The translations under genes and the position numbers were made by a program. From assembly GCA_020740775.1 (NCBI GenBank), contig JAHEWK010000002.1, positions 2,604,001 through 2,668,000 on the forward strand: a DNA stretch of 64,000 nt, given 5' to 3'. Below the pieces are notes generated by a model. That model saw only the letters and a list, made by a program, of their open reading frames with translations. It did not search any database and was not told the origin of the DNA. Shown piece by piece: positions 1 to 12,000 of the stretch (position 1 is the stretch's first letter; each line of letters begins with the position of its first letter). Source of the stretch: Ilyonectria destructans (Eukaryota > Ascomycota > Sordariomycetes > Hypocreales > Nectriaceae).

Positions 1-467
1 TCAGTTTTGTGGTCTTTGCCTTGGCCTTTCGTCATGCTACACCTAAATCAGGTTACAACCGAAGGGGAAACCGCTTGGCCAAGATTATCACTGCTGAGCT
101 GACTCCCTGTGGTCAAGGCCGTGACTTGAGGATTCAGCGCCGACAGAATTGGCAAGTTTTGCAGCGCCTTCTCGGAACCGTCGTCCGACTGATTGCCGGG
201 CTTCATATCATCCTCGGCACTGTTCTTATTGGCAGCATTGTTCTTATACCCTTGGCCGACTCTCTGCCGGTGATCTACAGCTTTGTATTCGCGGCTGTAT
301 TCACTCGGGCTGTATTGAGCTATGAACTGAATGGTCTGGCGATAAAGACAAACATAGAGTCAACAGAGAGTGCAGGCCAGATCGACACTCAGGCCACACA
401 TCCCTATGTGTATGAGACACATTCTCTTGAACCAAAACGATATGAAGGCCTAAGCCAGTCTGATTGA
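1..467 (+). CDS. C-terminal part of a membrane protein, cut by the window edge
   Basis: An open frame enters from the left edge and stops at 467. It encodes a basic stretch and then two closely spaced hydrophobic segments (roughly from LLGTVVRLIAGLHIILG to SFVFAAVFTRAVL), followed by a polar tail. This looks like the C-terminal membrane part of a larger fungal protein whose N-terminus lies outside the window. I do not recognise the family with certainty; similar tails occur in hypothetical proteins of accessory fungal regions. The neighbouring HET relic and AT-rich block suggest an unstable region, so this could itself be a fragment. Confidence 0.35.
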   Translation, partial: SFVVFALAFRHATPKSGYNRRGNRLAKIITAELTPCGQGRDLRIQRRQNWQVLQRLLGTVVRLIAGLHIILGTVLIGSIVLIPLADSLPVIYSFVFAAVFTRAVLSYELNGLAIKTNIESTESAGQIDTQATHPYVYETHSLEPKRYEGLSQSD

Positions 468-919
468 GTAGATAGTACCACCAATTTGTGACGGCTGGGT
501 CTAACGACGTGGAGGTGTATGATTGAGTGGATTAGGACGTCGAGTTGAGCAATATAGGTCACGGTCTGGTAATGGTAGAATAGTATATTCAGTATAACTA
601 AGTGTGTTGATCGCTGGTGGGCCAATTCGTCTCTTGAATGCTAAAGTGTGCATATATACCCTGGTGACTATACTGCTGCTGTGAGTGATCAGTTTGTAAT
701 TAGAGGAATTTAGTGGGGGCGTTGTGTGGTTCTGCTGGTTGTAACTGTCTGATTCTAAGTTGGGCTGTAATATACTAAGTGAATAGAGATAGCTTATTAG
801 TCTAGAAATAAAATACTTAATTTTCTTTCTATAATTTGTATATAATATTATTAGCTAACGATATAATAATTATAGTTATCGTTCTTTAATTTATAAATAT
901 ATTTTTTAGTACTGACGGT
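468..919. other. Intergenic, with AT-rich block
   Basis: No gene is supported. From about 780 to 910 the sequence becomes strongly AT-rich, with runs of TATAATA, TTTATAAATA and ATTTTTTAG. This sharp composition change immediately precedes the HET relic and is compatible with a decayed, RIP-mutated repeat or an insertion junction. Confidence 0.5.
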
Positions 920-1507
920 ATGGTCTTGGAACTCAAAAGGGTCTTCAGCGAACACTCCAACTCACTGACCTCAGGCGAACGCTGGGAGCGATTCAACTTT
1001 ACGGTTCGACACCCTGATCAGCAGATCAAGATTGTGAGACGGCTCGAGGAGGTTTGTCAACCGAGGACTCTGGATCTCTCGTTCATACAAGTTGACAAGG
1101 ACCGCATACCCAAGGCCCAGTTTTCGAAGGCCATCGTCAAGCTCGTTCGCGGAATACTCCGGCAGATAGACCAAAATGCAATGGCCAAGGTGGCCAGATA
1201 CCGCCGACTTGTTCCCTCGACGGTGATGGGCGGACAGCTGTTCAAATCATCGGGCCGATGGCTATTCGGACTGACCACCAGAGAGACACGCGCGGGAGAC
1301 AGGCATGTCCCGCTCGTTTTTAATTCCAACCCAGGTGCAGCTGACTCGCCTCATAGGACTTGCATCATACGCAGTTGCAGCGTGTCTGTTGCTGTCAGGG
1401 AGATGCCCTGTTGCTATAAGATTATTGGCGAGTGCTATGTTCACGGGATGATGGATGGCGGAGCAATGGACCTTTGGAGAGCGTGGCAGCAAATCCGGAT
1501 AGAGTAG
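920..1507 (+). pseudogene. HET-domain (heterokaryon incompatibility) protein, C-terminal remnant
   Basis: The frame encodes 195 residues ending in a segment that reads IIGECYVHGMMDGGAM. This is very close to the signature found at the C-terminal end of fungal HET-domain proteins (GECYVHGxMDGEAM). The N-terminal HET domain itself is missing, and the frame begins directly after an AT-rich block. Upstream residues resemble the poorly conserved linker of such proteins. HET proteins act in self/non-self recognition and cell death. I infer a 5'-truncated copy; it could instead be the last exon of a gene disrupted by the AT-rich insertion. Confidence 0.55.
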
Positions 1508-4298
1508 ATATAAGTGATCTTGCTTAGATGAAAACGGCGAGTAATAGAGGTATCGAGATAAGTAAGACAAGGGCACTTATAATATGCGCGATCGTATGGG
1601 ACTGGTTATTGTTTCGCCAAGTGGCCCCAAAAGCTAATGCTAGAAACCTCGAGGTGGAAATTGCCCTCTCCCAGTTCACAGGAAAACCCCTACAAGACAA
1701 CTTGTAACCCGAACCCACGGCCGCGAAAGTTGCTTATCGTTGCCAAAGAACCTCCATCAGACTTATCAAGTCATTATGCTTAATTTAGGGTTAAATTTTC
1801 CGTCGCCGGCGACGAACTAGCCTTGACGCAAAAACCGCCAGCACTTTGAAACAAGACGTTCAATATCTCGGAAGGGAAGTATCAAGAGCCCCCGCCGATC
1901 CACGCTGTCGGTGTCTTCAATGATGATGGACGACAGTGCACACTTGGGACAGCTGACTTGACAGAGACTGACCTGCGCCGCTCGCTCAGGGGTGTCTGGA
2001 GTTAGGTCACTCAAATTACAACGACTGATACGCCAACTTTCAATGGACCCTCCTGGTAAGGTAAGACTTGTATGGGGGTGTAACTCTCAGCTAAAATTGT
2101 CTTGAACTTATCACCCAACTTTCCATGGCCGACCATCCAAGGTAACAGCCAGCAATTAGTCACCTCGTCTGGGGCCCAGATAAGCTTACGACTCTAATCT
2201 AAAAATGGGCTGGATTCCTTCTTCGGCGCTGCAATGTCTAGTATGCCGCCTGCAGTTGGCCAGCTCCAATAGAGGTGATGGTGGCTTGCATCTCACACCG
2301 AAAAGATGCTTCCCCGGCTTATGAGGGCCAATGGGACAGCTCCTATGAGGTCACAGCCTGTCCCGATCGGGGCCCTTGCGTGAAATGCATTGCGGCGGAT
2401 GAGTCCGGTTCCCCGAAAAACAGCGTCTTCAACATTTTGCATCGACCATGCGTCCGTGTCTGTATATTATTCTTACTGTCCATTACTCTTATATCGAGGA
2501 TGGCTGGCGCGTCTGCTCTTGTGACCCTCCCTCGCCATTAATTCTCTCATCGACGTGCCATCCATACGCCGTCCGCCTCCCAATGGCGTCCACTTACACC
2601 GACGCATCACGACAACACACTCACGAGAACACGCTCCCGCATGCCTCCCAACAACCAGCCTCCAACACCCCACGGACGGCGCATCTGCCACTGCCGACTT
2701 ACCCGCCATCCCGCGACGCGGGCACGAATCACCTCGCGCCCCAGCTTCAACAGAGCCTCAACCCGTAGCGGGCACGGGGGTTAGGTTTGCCTGGAACAAC
2801 CACCGCGCAGCAGGCTAGTAACCAGCACTAGCACGTCGCAACCTCCCGTCTCGGCACCGTCCATCCGGGCCGGTGAACCCACGGCGATGACGGGCTGCAC
2901 AAGACCGTCATTATTCTCTTTTTCCCATCCGGAAGCCCAAGAAGGGCAGGAGCGAGGCGATCATGATGAGAGAAGCAGCGGTGAGGCGAAAAACCCCTCT
3001 TCCAATGGCGATATCGCGAGACTCGGTCACCCAACCCTCCAACTCGCCGGCCAAGAAACCAATATCGCGCGCTCACCACGGCCCCGCCCACGGAAATCCA
3101 CAAACTCGCCGTCATGTGCCCGAGCGTCCAGCCTCGTCTGGTTCGTCCCACGTCGAAACGCAACGCGCATGCTGCAGAGTGCTGTAGTGCTATAAGTGGT
3201 GTTGTAGATGGCATGTTCCAGCTTGTACCGGCTCTGTCGAACTCGTAGATACGCATGCGCCCTGGGCGTGGCAGTGGCCGTGTGTCGCACATGCAGGTGG
3301 TGAGACGCCGCAGCGTGGGATGATGGACGGGTATGCTCCGTAGTACTCTGCATACAGTCCACCGTCCTGTCGGGTATGGCCCTGACGTCCACAGAGGATA
3401 CTAGAGTCTTCATCCCACGCTGCACATGTTTGCCCTTGTAGTTGGTCGTCCCCAACAAGATCAACAATATCAACAAGACCTCACTGGGCAGCCCGCTATC
3501 GTCGCATCGTCATCACAATTCCAGTGTAGTCACCGTGAATCACCCGGAACCAATGCCTTAATGCTTTGTTTGGATCTCAATGCAAGTCTCTATTATGCGT
3601 TTCGCAAATACTAGACTAATGATGCTGGCGCCGCTGACGTCTCCTTGCACCACACACCCCAAAAGCCCGCCCACCCAATACTGCGAGAATATCTCCCAGC
3701 ACAAGGCAGAGGGCGCATTGCCTCATCCAAAACAGACTCGAACAAATAATAGCAAGCTGAATGACCTCCTTTAATCTTCAAACTTTTTCTTTCTCCGCGT
3801 TGAAAAATATAGAGATCCTCAACGGATTCCAACGGGTATTAGCTCCATGCCACCTCTCCTCATCTCCCCAGGCAAGACCAGAAAAAAAAGTACATTGGAA
3901 CAAGAGAGATAGGCCCCGAGCCTGGGCCCTGGGCCCGTAACCGCTATGTACGAGTCGAATATGATGTGATACCGACGCCGAAATCGGCGCGGCACAATCT
4001 TCTTCAAAGATTCTGCAAGAGGCCAATCAAGCAAGACGAAAAGTGACAAAACTCCAGACCATGCGGGCCGTCCAAACCCCCCTATCCCATGGTCACCGTC
4101 CCCGGAACGCCTTTGTCGGTGTATGAACAAGACGCAAAATTCACAAGTTGCGCACCTCGCCACGCCCGAGGGGGAAAACAATAAACAAATGAAAAACGGG
4201 CAGTCCCTTGTCGTATCTCCGTGGCCATATTATGGGTTTGGAGGCCGAAACCGGATGACGTGACTGAGAAACCCTTGCGTCGATAATCGTAACGTCGT
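1508..4298. other. Long intergenic region
   Basis: No convincing gene was found. Several open frames exist on both strands but overlap each other and lack recognisable motifs. The right end lies just downstream of the minus-strand kinase and would hold its 3' UTR. A short hydrophobic minus-strand frame near 2900-3075 is discussed among the rejected items. Confidence 0.5.
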
Positions 4299-7200
4299 TT
4301 AGTAACCCGGTTGGCCGGGCATCTTGCCGAGAGAGTGGGAGCCCGTACTCTTTGGGGGCAAGTGGTTGTGGCAAAAGATTTTCTTGACGCCGTTCTTGGT
4401 GGTGTCCTTCTTGGTCGCGTCGATTTTAAGTGCCGGGTCATCGTACGACTCGACTTGGCAGCACTCGACACCCTTCATCCAGCGGTTGTTAAGCACCTCA
4501 CTAATGCTGATGCGCTTCTGGGGGTTCGGGTTGAGCATCTGAAGTAAAAGACGGCGAAGGGCTGGCGGGGAGACTCCAACATCCATAGCATAGCACTTGG
4601 GATAATCGGTATCCGAGATCGCGGCGTCGGCCTCGGGGTGCTTGGCGTACCAGTTGTTCCAGCCCTTGACCAGCTTGTCGTAGTGGGTGTTGCCCTTCTC
4701 GGCGCGGGACCAGATAGCGCCGCCAAAAGTCAGGTAAATCATGATGATGGCAGAGCTCCAAACATCCAGAGGTCGGGGGTCGTAGGAATCCTTCTTCTCC
4801 AGAACCTCGGGGGCGATGTAGGGCTCGCTGCCGCAGATTCCGGGAGAGCACAGGCGGATGTCGCCCATGTTTTGGCCACACTGTCCACCGGCTTCGCGCA
4901 CACCCGGGTGAGTTCCGCAGAACACCTCGGAAACTCCAAAGTCGGTGATCTTTAGCTTGCTGTCCTTGGTGATGATGAGATTCTCGAGCTTGATGTCGCG
5001 GTGGGCAATGCCATTGGCATGCAGGTAGTAGACGCCCTGGATCAGTTGCTTGAAGAGGCAGAGGCGGTCCTTCTTGCGATCCTCACCCTTGAGGTGGCCC
5101 TTTTGGACCAGGCTAAACAAGTCACCCTCGGAACAGTACTCCATGACGTGGTTCCAGCGGCCGTGGTCGGTGCAGAGACGAATGGTCTCAACGACGTTGG
5201 GGTGGTGCAGACTCTTGGCGATGCTGAACTCGGACTTGATCTTCTTCTCGTAATCCTGCTGGGTCTCGCGGTGAGACTTGCCACGGAACTCCTTGACGGC
5301 GTAGAGCTCCTCGGGATAGCCCTTGCGGTTCATGAGGGTCACCTTGGAGGCGGCGCCCTTGCCGAGATGCTTACCGTGGCGACCGAGAAACTTGCTTTGG
5401 TACTCGAATTCGCTCTGAAGCTCGGCAACGTCGACAGCGAAGTCATCGGGGAGGCTCAAACTCATGCGCCGAGCCTTAGCGCCGGTGCCAGAGTCTGGAG
5501 GAAGAGCCCAGGGCAGTCGCTCGGGAGGGTAAGTTGCCTCGTCATGGTGGTGCTCGGCACCGCCAGGGATGGGAGTGGTAGGGCGGCTGCCACCGTCGAA
5601 GCTGCTAGCTCGGCGGCGGAGCTGCTGGCGATGGTTTCCACGGGTGTTTCCACGAGTGACAGTAGAGCCGACAAAGTTGACAGCGCGGCCGCGCAGGGTC
5701 AATCCAGTGGATGCACGGTTCTTCTTTGTAAAGTCGTTCTGGCTCGGGATAGTGCCGTTCGCAGGACGGTCGCTAGTGTCGTGGGCAGTCTGAACCATCT
5801 CGAGGGGAGAGCCGGGAGAAGGAGGAGAATTTGAGCGGGTAGTGTTCGAGGAGCGGTTCATAGAGAAGCGGCGGGTGTTGCCGGCGCGGGGTTGGCCATT
5901 CGAGGTCGGGTCAGAGACGCCTGAGATGATGGAAGGAGCTGAGTCGACAATGGCAGATTCCTTGGCGATATGAGCCTGAGAAGTGCTTCGGCGGAAGAAA
6001 GACGACATAGTGCGCTTGAAGCTCGATGTCGAGCCGCGGGTGGAGCGGCGGGAGAGCGGGGTGCCGGTGGTGGTTACGTCGGTGTCAGTGGCTCTCGGGG
6101 TGGTTGACTCGGTATTAGAGGCGCGGCGGGAGGAGCTCTGCGAAGAGGAGAAGAAACCGGCCTTGGTGGGAGATGTCGCGGCGCTGTTCCTGTTGGATCC
6201 CGGGATTGGAATGGGCGCAGTAGAGGACGAGACGGAAATTGCCTGGCAGGACTGAAGATTCTGGATGTCGGCGAGGTCCTGGCCGCTCTGGAGGGTGAAG
6301 TCCTGGGAATGGCGGCTAATAGGAGTCACAGGCTCGACAAAGGACTCGCTGCCAGACTCGCCGCCTTCCTCGAGAATTGAATCGGTCAAATCGGTGGAGA
6401 AGCCGCGGGGCGAAGAAGCGGACAAGAAGCTGCTAGTGGAGTTGGAGTGCAACGGAGGCGAGTTGGCGCTTTTATCTGTCGGCGAAGGAAGAGAAGACGT
6501 CAGCGGGCAGGGATGATGAATGGATTGAGAGAGAACAGGCGGAGGACAGGCGTAGGACAGGCGCACAGGACGACAGGGCGCAGGGAAGAATTGAACAGGG
6601 GAAAGGAAGGGACGAGGCAGAACGAGATCCAGGCCCAGCACCTAGGCAGGGTTGAGGATGCGGCAACCGGGCGGCGAGGCAGGGCAGGGGGTATATTAAA
6701 AAAAGACGGAGAGGGCGCGGCGGATCAAATCAGCTCAAGTCAGCGCTGCCAGGGCCTTCCATCAGCGTGCGCAGGGCGGCCAGTGATGTGACCGATGTCC
6801 GTGTGGAGGCGAATGCGCTATGATGGATGGTGGATTGGCTGGTTTGCGGCTGGTTTCCAGGCCTGGACTGGCCTGCTGCACTGCGCTGGGCCACTCTGGG
6901 CTGGATGGACGGATGGAGAAACGCTTCCAGCTCCAGCTCCAGCTCCGGCTGCGAAACTGAAAGAACCAACAACAAGCACCAGTCCCCACGTATCACGTCA
7001 CCGATCCCAACCACGATCCAGTGACGACGGATAAGTCGGGAACAAGACAAACGCGAAGCCGCGAGCACGATGCTTTCTCCGAGGGCCGCGCCGGACGCCA
7101 GCCGGCCGATGACAAAGTGGGCATGGGCTGAGGGGGAGGTGAGGGGCACGATTACCAAAAGATGCGAGGAGGCAAACCCAAACAAGAAAGAACAGTAACA

Positions 7201-7307
7201 ATGAGCAACAGGACAAGAAGGAAAATGACCGTACCTGCTGAGTCGAGCATCGACTGCTGATGCTGGTGGGGAGCAACCATCATCCCTGGGGCCGAGAGTG
7301 CCGCCAT
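4299..7307 (-). CDS. HAL4: HAL4/SAT4-type serine/threonine protein kinase
   Basis: Proposed model of 749 residues: exon 1 is 7307-7235 and starts MAALSAPGMM; intron 7234-6476 (donor GTACGG, acceptor CGACAG); exon 2 is 6475-4299. The join restores an in-frame Asp codon. A long Ser/Thr-rich N-terminal half precedes the kinase domain: GKGAAS loop near 395, AVKEF lysine near 419, HRDIKLEN near 516, DFG near 536. The activation segment (CGTHPGVREAGGQCG and PGICGSEPYIAPEVL) is characteristic of the fungal HAL4/HAL5/NPR1-like kinases. In yeast these stabilise plasma-membrane transporters such as Trk1/Trk2 and support salt tolerance; that role is inferred here. The 759-nt intron is unusually long for this genome. 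An in-frame upstream extension to 7637 is open, but the 7307 start is better supported by its short compact exon. Confidence 0.85.
6476..7234 (-). other. Long intron of the HAL4-like kinase gene
   Basis: The GT donor at 7234-7233 and AG acceptor at 6477-6476 bracket 759 nt in which the coding frame is not maintained. Other introns in this window are 48-60 nt. The intron includes an AGCTCC-type repeat near 6927-6950 and may carry regulatory sequence. Confidence 0.6.
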
Positions 7308-9000
7308 GATGGAGTCGCTTCGGAGACGTGGGTTTGCGGATTCGCTTTCGGGAGCCAAGCGCGTGGATTTCGCCGAGTGCAGTCGGGTGCTAAAAACCTG
7401 CTGGACGGCGCTGAAAGCCGATCGCTGAGCGTCTATGGGGACGCTGAAGCGGTAGCGGCGATGGGGATTGCTCGGGTATGGGAAGGGGTTCCAGTGGTTC
7501 CAGTGGGGGGCGGCCGCTAGTGAAGGGTACGGCGCTTCCAGGTACTGGAGTCTCCGGTGGTACAGCGGGCAGCGGGCGGTGGTTGGGTGCGAGGGCCGGT
7601 CACTGGGAGCGGCGAGGGACCACGGAGGCAGGGCCACACACCATCAAACGGAGAAGAAGCACTTGACTGATTCAGCTTGATGCTTCAGGCCAGCGGTTGG
7701 TTGTCGGAGGAGGGGGTGATGAGCAAAGCGTCGGTAGAGAGAAATGAGAACCGGTTCGACGGCACTTCCGAAGCCCTGGTGTTTGGTTGAAGCTTGACGC
7801 TGGAGCTGATGCTGATGTTGATGCGAATGCCACGAGAACGTTCGTTATCGTGGACGGGTAGATGGGGAGGATGTGAGTGATTGCGTGGTGATATGGCCAG
7901 TGATTCAAGTCTGATCACCAAGGTGAGTAAGTCCAAGGTTGGTCAAGTTGAATTGGTCCTTGCAATAGCGTGCTTGTGTAGTTCGTCGTCGTCGTATTCA
8001 GCTCGTTGTGTTTGGTGGTGATATCGTCCTCTGCAGGTCAAGTGCGTTTGTCCCGTATTAGTCGGATTGATGCTCAATTCTTCCCGTCGATGTCGAAGGA
8101 GCCCTTGTCGATGGTTTCTCTCTCGCACTCTCTTCTCTCGCGTGTCTCCCTGGGGATTGTGTAGAGGCCGGGTTCACAGCATGGAAGGGGAATCCAGCAG
8201 AGGGGGACGGGCGAGAAGGCGAGGAGGCGGAGGGGGGAGGGGAGGCGGCCGCATGAAATTGAATAACCTCGTCCAACAGGCACGGGGCACGAGAAGAGAG
8301 GGATGAAAGAACACAACAATGGGGTGTCTTTCAAGTCGAATTAAGAGGTCGTAAGAAGAGGAAGTCGAGGAGAAAGGAGATGAAGGGATGCGGAATGGCA
8401 CAGAGGGTAGGTCGAGGACTGGAAAAGCGCGCAGCTCTATTTTGTGTTTCCCCGTTTCTGGCTGGGGGGGAACCGCTACGAGTTATGAATGAAGCCGCGC
8501 TCCGCCGTCTCGCTGCCTTTTGCGTGGGGAACGATGAGCGACCTGGGCTAAGGGGGGGTGGGAGGGGGGCGGCGAGGAGGAGAGTAGCAGGGGGGGTGAA
8601 GATATGTCGAGGTGGGGAGTGTACTTGGCATCACCACCCACAGCCAGCAGATGACCGTGTGCTAGGCGCAGGCCAGTGCGAGATGGGAAGGGGCCACACC
8701 CGGTGCGAGAGAGGAGAGACAGGAGTGGATTTGCCTTCTTCTCCTGCTGTTCTTCGTCGTCTTCTTTTCCGTGGTTGGCTTTGTCTTGGCTTTGTCTTGG
8801 CTCTGCAGTGGATTATTGGAACGAGTGGGTGGGCGAATGGATGGCGTGCGGGTGGGTTTTGGGAGTGTTGATTGCGCGGGTGGGTGCACAGTGCGCCATT
8901 TTTCCCTCGTCGCCTCGCACACGCTCTTGGTGCCAAGCTCTCTGCCCCAGAGCCCAGAGCCTCTCTTCCCTGTCGGCCAAGCTTGGCTTCTCAGGGCGAC
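7308..9000 (-). promoter_or_regulatory. Pyrimidine-rich leader and promoter region of the kinase gene
   Basis: Read on the minus strand, this stretch is strongly C/T-rich with many CTTC, CCCC and TCTCT runs (for example 8180-8260 and 8540-8600). Filamentous fungi often have such CT-rich tracts in promoters and 5' leaders of well-expressed genes. Open frames here are overlapping and lack motifs. I infer core promoter and 5' UTR; the transcription start cannot be placed. Confidence 0.5.
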
Positions 9001-12000
9001 CGAGACCCCATTTTTTCCCTTTATTTCCCTCTATGACTGTCGACTCCCTGAGAACAGCGGTCATGAAAGCCGCTGCCGTGCCTTGTTGGCCTGCGCCGAG
9101 TACGCACGCAACCTCCCCAGGGTTCCTCCACAAGTGGCTCCCCTCCTCATAAGTGAACACTGCAGTTTCGGTTCGTACTGTAGAACTCTTTCCCACCGCG
9201 TGTCTTCAACCCGCATGGACCCCCAACTTACACCGAACCCCTCGCCCTCTTTATCTTTTCGTGGTTGCGTATGGAGGCTTGCGCGGGCTTGCCACGGCGG
9301 GCGAATGCGGTGCACTACCACTGTCGAACGCATGCCGCTGGAAATCTTGCAAGTACCCCGACGTATGTCTGCGGTACTCGGTGTGGACCGGGCCTGTCCA
9401 ATCGGCCGGTGGACTGTGCGCCATTGCGATTCGCCCCGTGGCCCCTGGATCCTGGATCCGTCCGGGGCATTTTCGATCTCGCACTCGTCCTGCACTGTGA
9501 TTGACATTGACAAGTGACAATGGTACCCTGGATCCTCCATTTACACATGGCGCCGTTGCCGTTTAAGCGCCTCACTCTTGTCTGATCATCCTTGATGAAT
9601 CTTTGACCGACCTTTACCGCGTCCCAAGTCCCAACCAGCTGGGCCCAATTCATCACTCACCTCGACTTGCAGAACTAGTTTTTGGCGTTGCATCAAGGTT
9701 TTCCGCCCCTTGATGCGTGGCCACGCCGTCTCGGTACTTGTTGGCATGACTTGCTGATCTCGGCTTCATCCTTTACCTTATCCCGTTGTCTGGGACCTTA
9801 CAATTCCAGCCTGTAGAGTCCCCCCGAGACCTTGTCGCAGACATGGTCCAAACCCAATTTTGACAAGTCTGGGATGCAGAAGCTTCATCATATCAATGCT
9901 GTACACATCATCGCCATGCCCGTCAGGCATCCGCAGCGGTCAAGGGAGTCGACTGCCGGGGTGGCAAAGGCGGCCATCATGACTACTCTCCCCACCAGCT
10001 ACGATCCATCCATCGAAGATCATCACCAATGAGGCATGGACTCCCTGATCTCGAGGTTCTTCTCCCTAGCAAGGCGCAGTCGCCTTTGCCTTGTTTTGTT
10101 TCGTCTCACCTCCCGACCCGACTCACAATGGCATGCCCGATGTAGGCCGCACCCGGGTAGATCCCGCTCCGCTACTTGATGCCCGGCCAGACGCCCGGCG
10201 GCAGACCACAAAGCCTGCCGGAAAGTAACGGAGAAGCCCCCTTTCGAGCGGCGACTGTGCTGTTGGGCCAGACCGGGCAGTGGCTACAGAGTACAAGCCT
10301 ACAGAGCCTTCTCCAACCAGAGGGCCTCTTTTACATAGGACATTAGTCGCTCGTGTGCCTTCAAGCCCAGTCGAGCAAGCCGGGTCCACCAGATGCCCGG
10401 CCCTGGCGCAACCCCAGTCTCCAACCCCCAGAAATGAATTCAGCCCCAGCACTCAAAGCAGCCACCGTGGATGCTTGTTGTTGCTTGTCACTGATGGCTG
10501 ATGCGCTGCATCTGCAAAGCCCCACGCACCCAGCATGGCATCCACGGAGAAGCTCAGGGCCAGCCAGTGTAGCACTCGACCAGTACCCGCAATAAACTGC
10601 CAGCTCACGCCAGGCCGAGGCAATGGAGAGGCTGGACGTCACTCGAGTCGCTGGACAACGAGATGAATGGAGCCTGGGCAAATTAATTATAGGCACCTTC
10701 CCGTCTAGCGCGCTGAGGGTCTGGTCCGCTGGACAGTGGACGAAGGATGGCATTGACTGCAGACCAGGCCAGGCCCAGGGCCCTTCGTCTGCTGTCCACC
10801 GTTCGTCGTCCACCGCGTCAACCGCCCCCTCGACGCTCAAGCTTGATTGGGATGATCGGTACAGACGGCAACGGCGCGGCGGGAGGGACCACTGAACCAG
10901 CCCAGAGCAGGTCGAAATCCCTAAAAGCTAACCGCCTCAGGGTAGCCGCTGCAGTCGGCGGCAGCATCGGAAATTTCCAGTGATGCGAGGGATTGATTGG
11001 GACATCCACCAAGATCCGTTTGCGCTCTCTATTACTCCGTACTTACAGATACATAGATAGAGATCTTTAAACGGGGGCCGGATTGGCTGGTGGTTGCTGG
11101 CCTTTCGCTGCCCGCTTCTCTCAAACGCGCGCGCTGCATCCCTTCATCCGTTGCGCGGCGTGTCCCGACAGCCGCAACACAACATCCTCCAGTCCATCGG
11201 CGCATCCGCCGCTGTGCCAATGCGACACTGACGCCGGGGCGGAGCCGACTCTCTCAGTGCCAAGCTCTGTAGAACCCGTCAATACCCTCATGGCGATGCC
11301 TCACTGCACTGGCCTCACTGGCGGACAGAGCCGGCCCCTGCAGAGAACACCCGCTGGACTGCTGTACTGTCCCCGTGCTGCGAGCTGCCACTGTGCTTGT
11401 ATCACCGACTTCTGTCTCGCAGTTGGCATCGCCAAGCCTGTCCGTCGCTTCTTCATCTCACCGTCATGAACGACTGACCGCGACGGCGCACATGCTTGCG
11501 TTTCGCGACGATCAATTGTCGCTGATAATTGTCATCCCCGACGGCGTTAATCCTCGAAGCATACCGCAAGAGGCTGCGGATGCCTTGGCGCTGCATTGCC
11601 GTCTTCTTCGCCTGCGACAGTGCGTACCTGACACTCCAAATAAACTCACCGCGTCTCCACACTTGTCGCAGACATCGACATCACACAAGCTTGCACAATC
11701 TACTTGCCAGTCCGCCTCACGAAAGGGGCAATTGATGCTCAAGAGACAACACATCAGAGACATGATGCGCGGCCGTTTGAGATTATTCCAAGTAAGCTTG
11801 AATTCTAATATTGATTTGCCCTTGGCCCGCCCCCCGTTCGAGATAAGCAGATGAGCGGTATTTACGTACTGCACCTCGCACAGCGCATCGTGAGCCAAGC
11901 TGGAGGCGAGGGGGCGTGTGTGCATCGCAGCCAACTCGACCGGCTTCCCTTTAGCTTGGACTCCAACAAGGAGAACCCACACATATTCTGGGGTTCTTTG

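Noticed and set aside
2900..3075. Minus-strand hydrophobic frame ending ...MIASLLPFLGFRMGKRE
   Set aside because: It resembles a membrane-protein end, but a TGA blocks it upstream and no convincing exon could be joined. Kept only as a possible fragment.
5001..5834. Plus-strand frame of 277 codons
   Set aside because: It lies fully antisense to the kinase domain and is the usual shadow of a codon-biased gene.
8771..9517. Plus-strand frame of 248 codons
   Set aside because: It lies upstream of the kinase leader, has frame-ambiguous low-complexity sequence, and starts at no convincing context.
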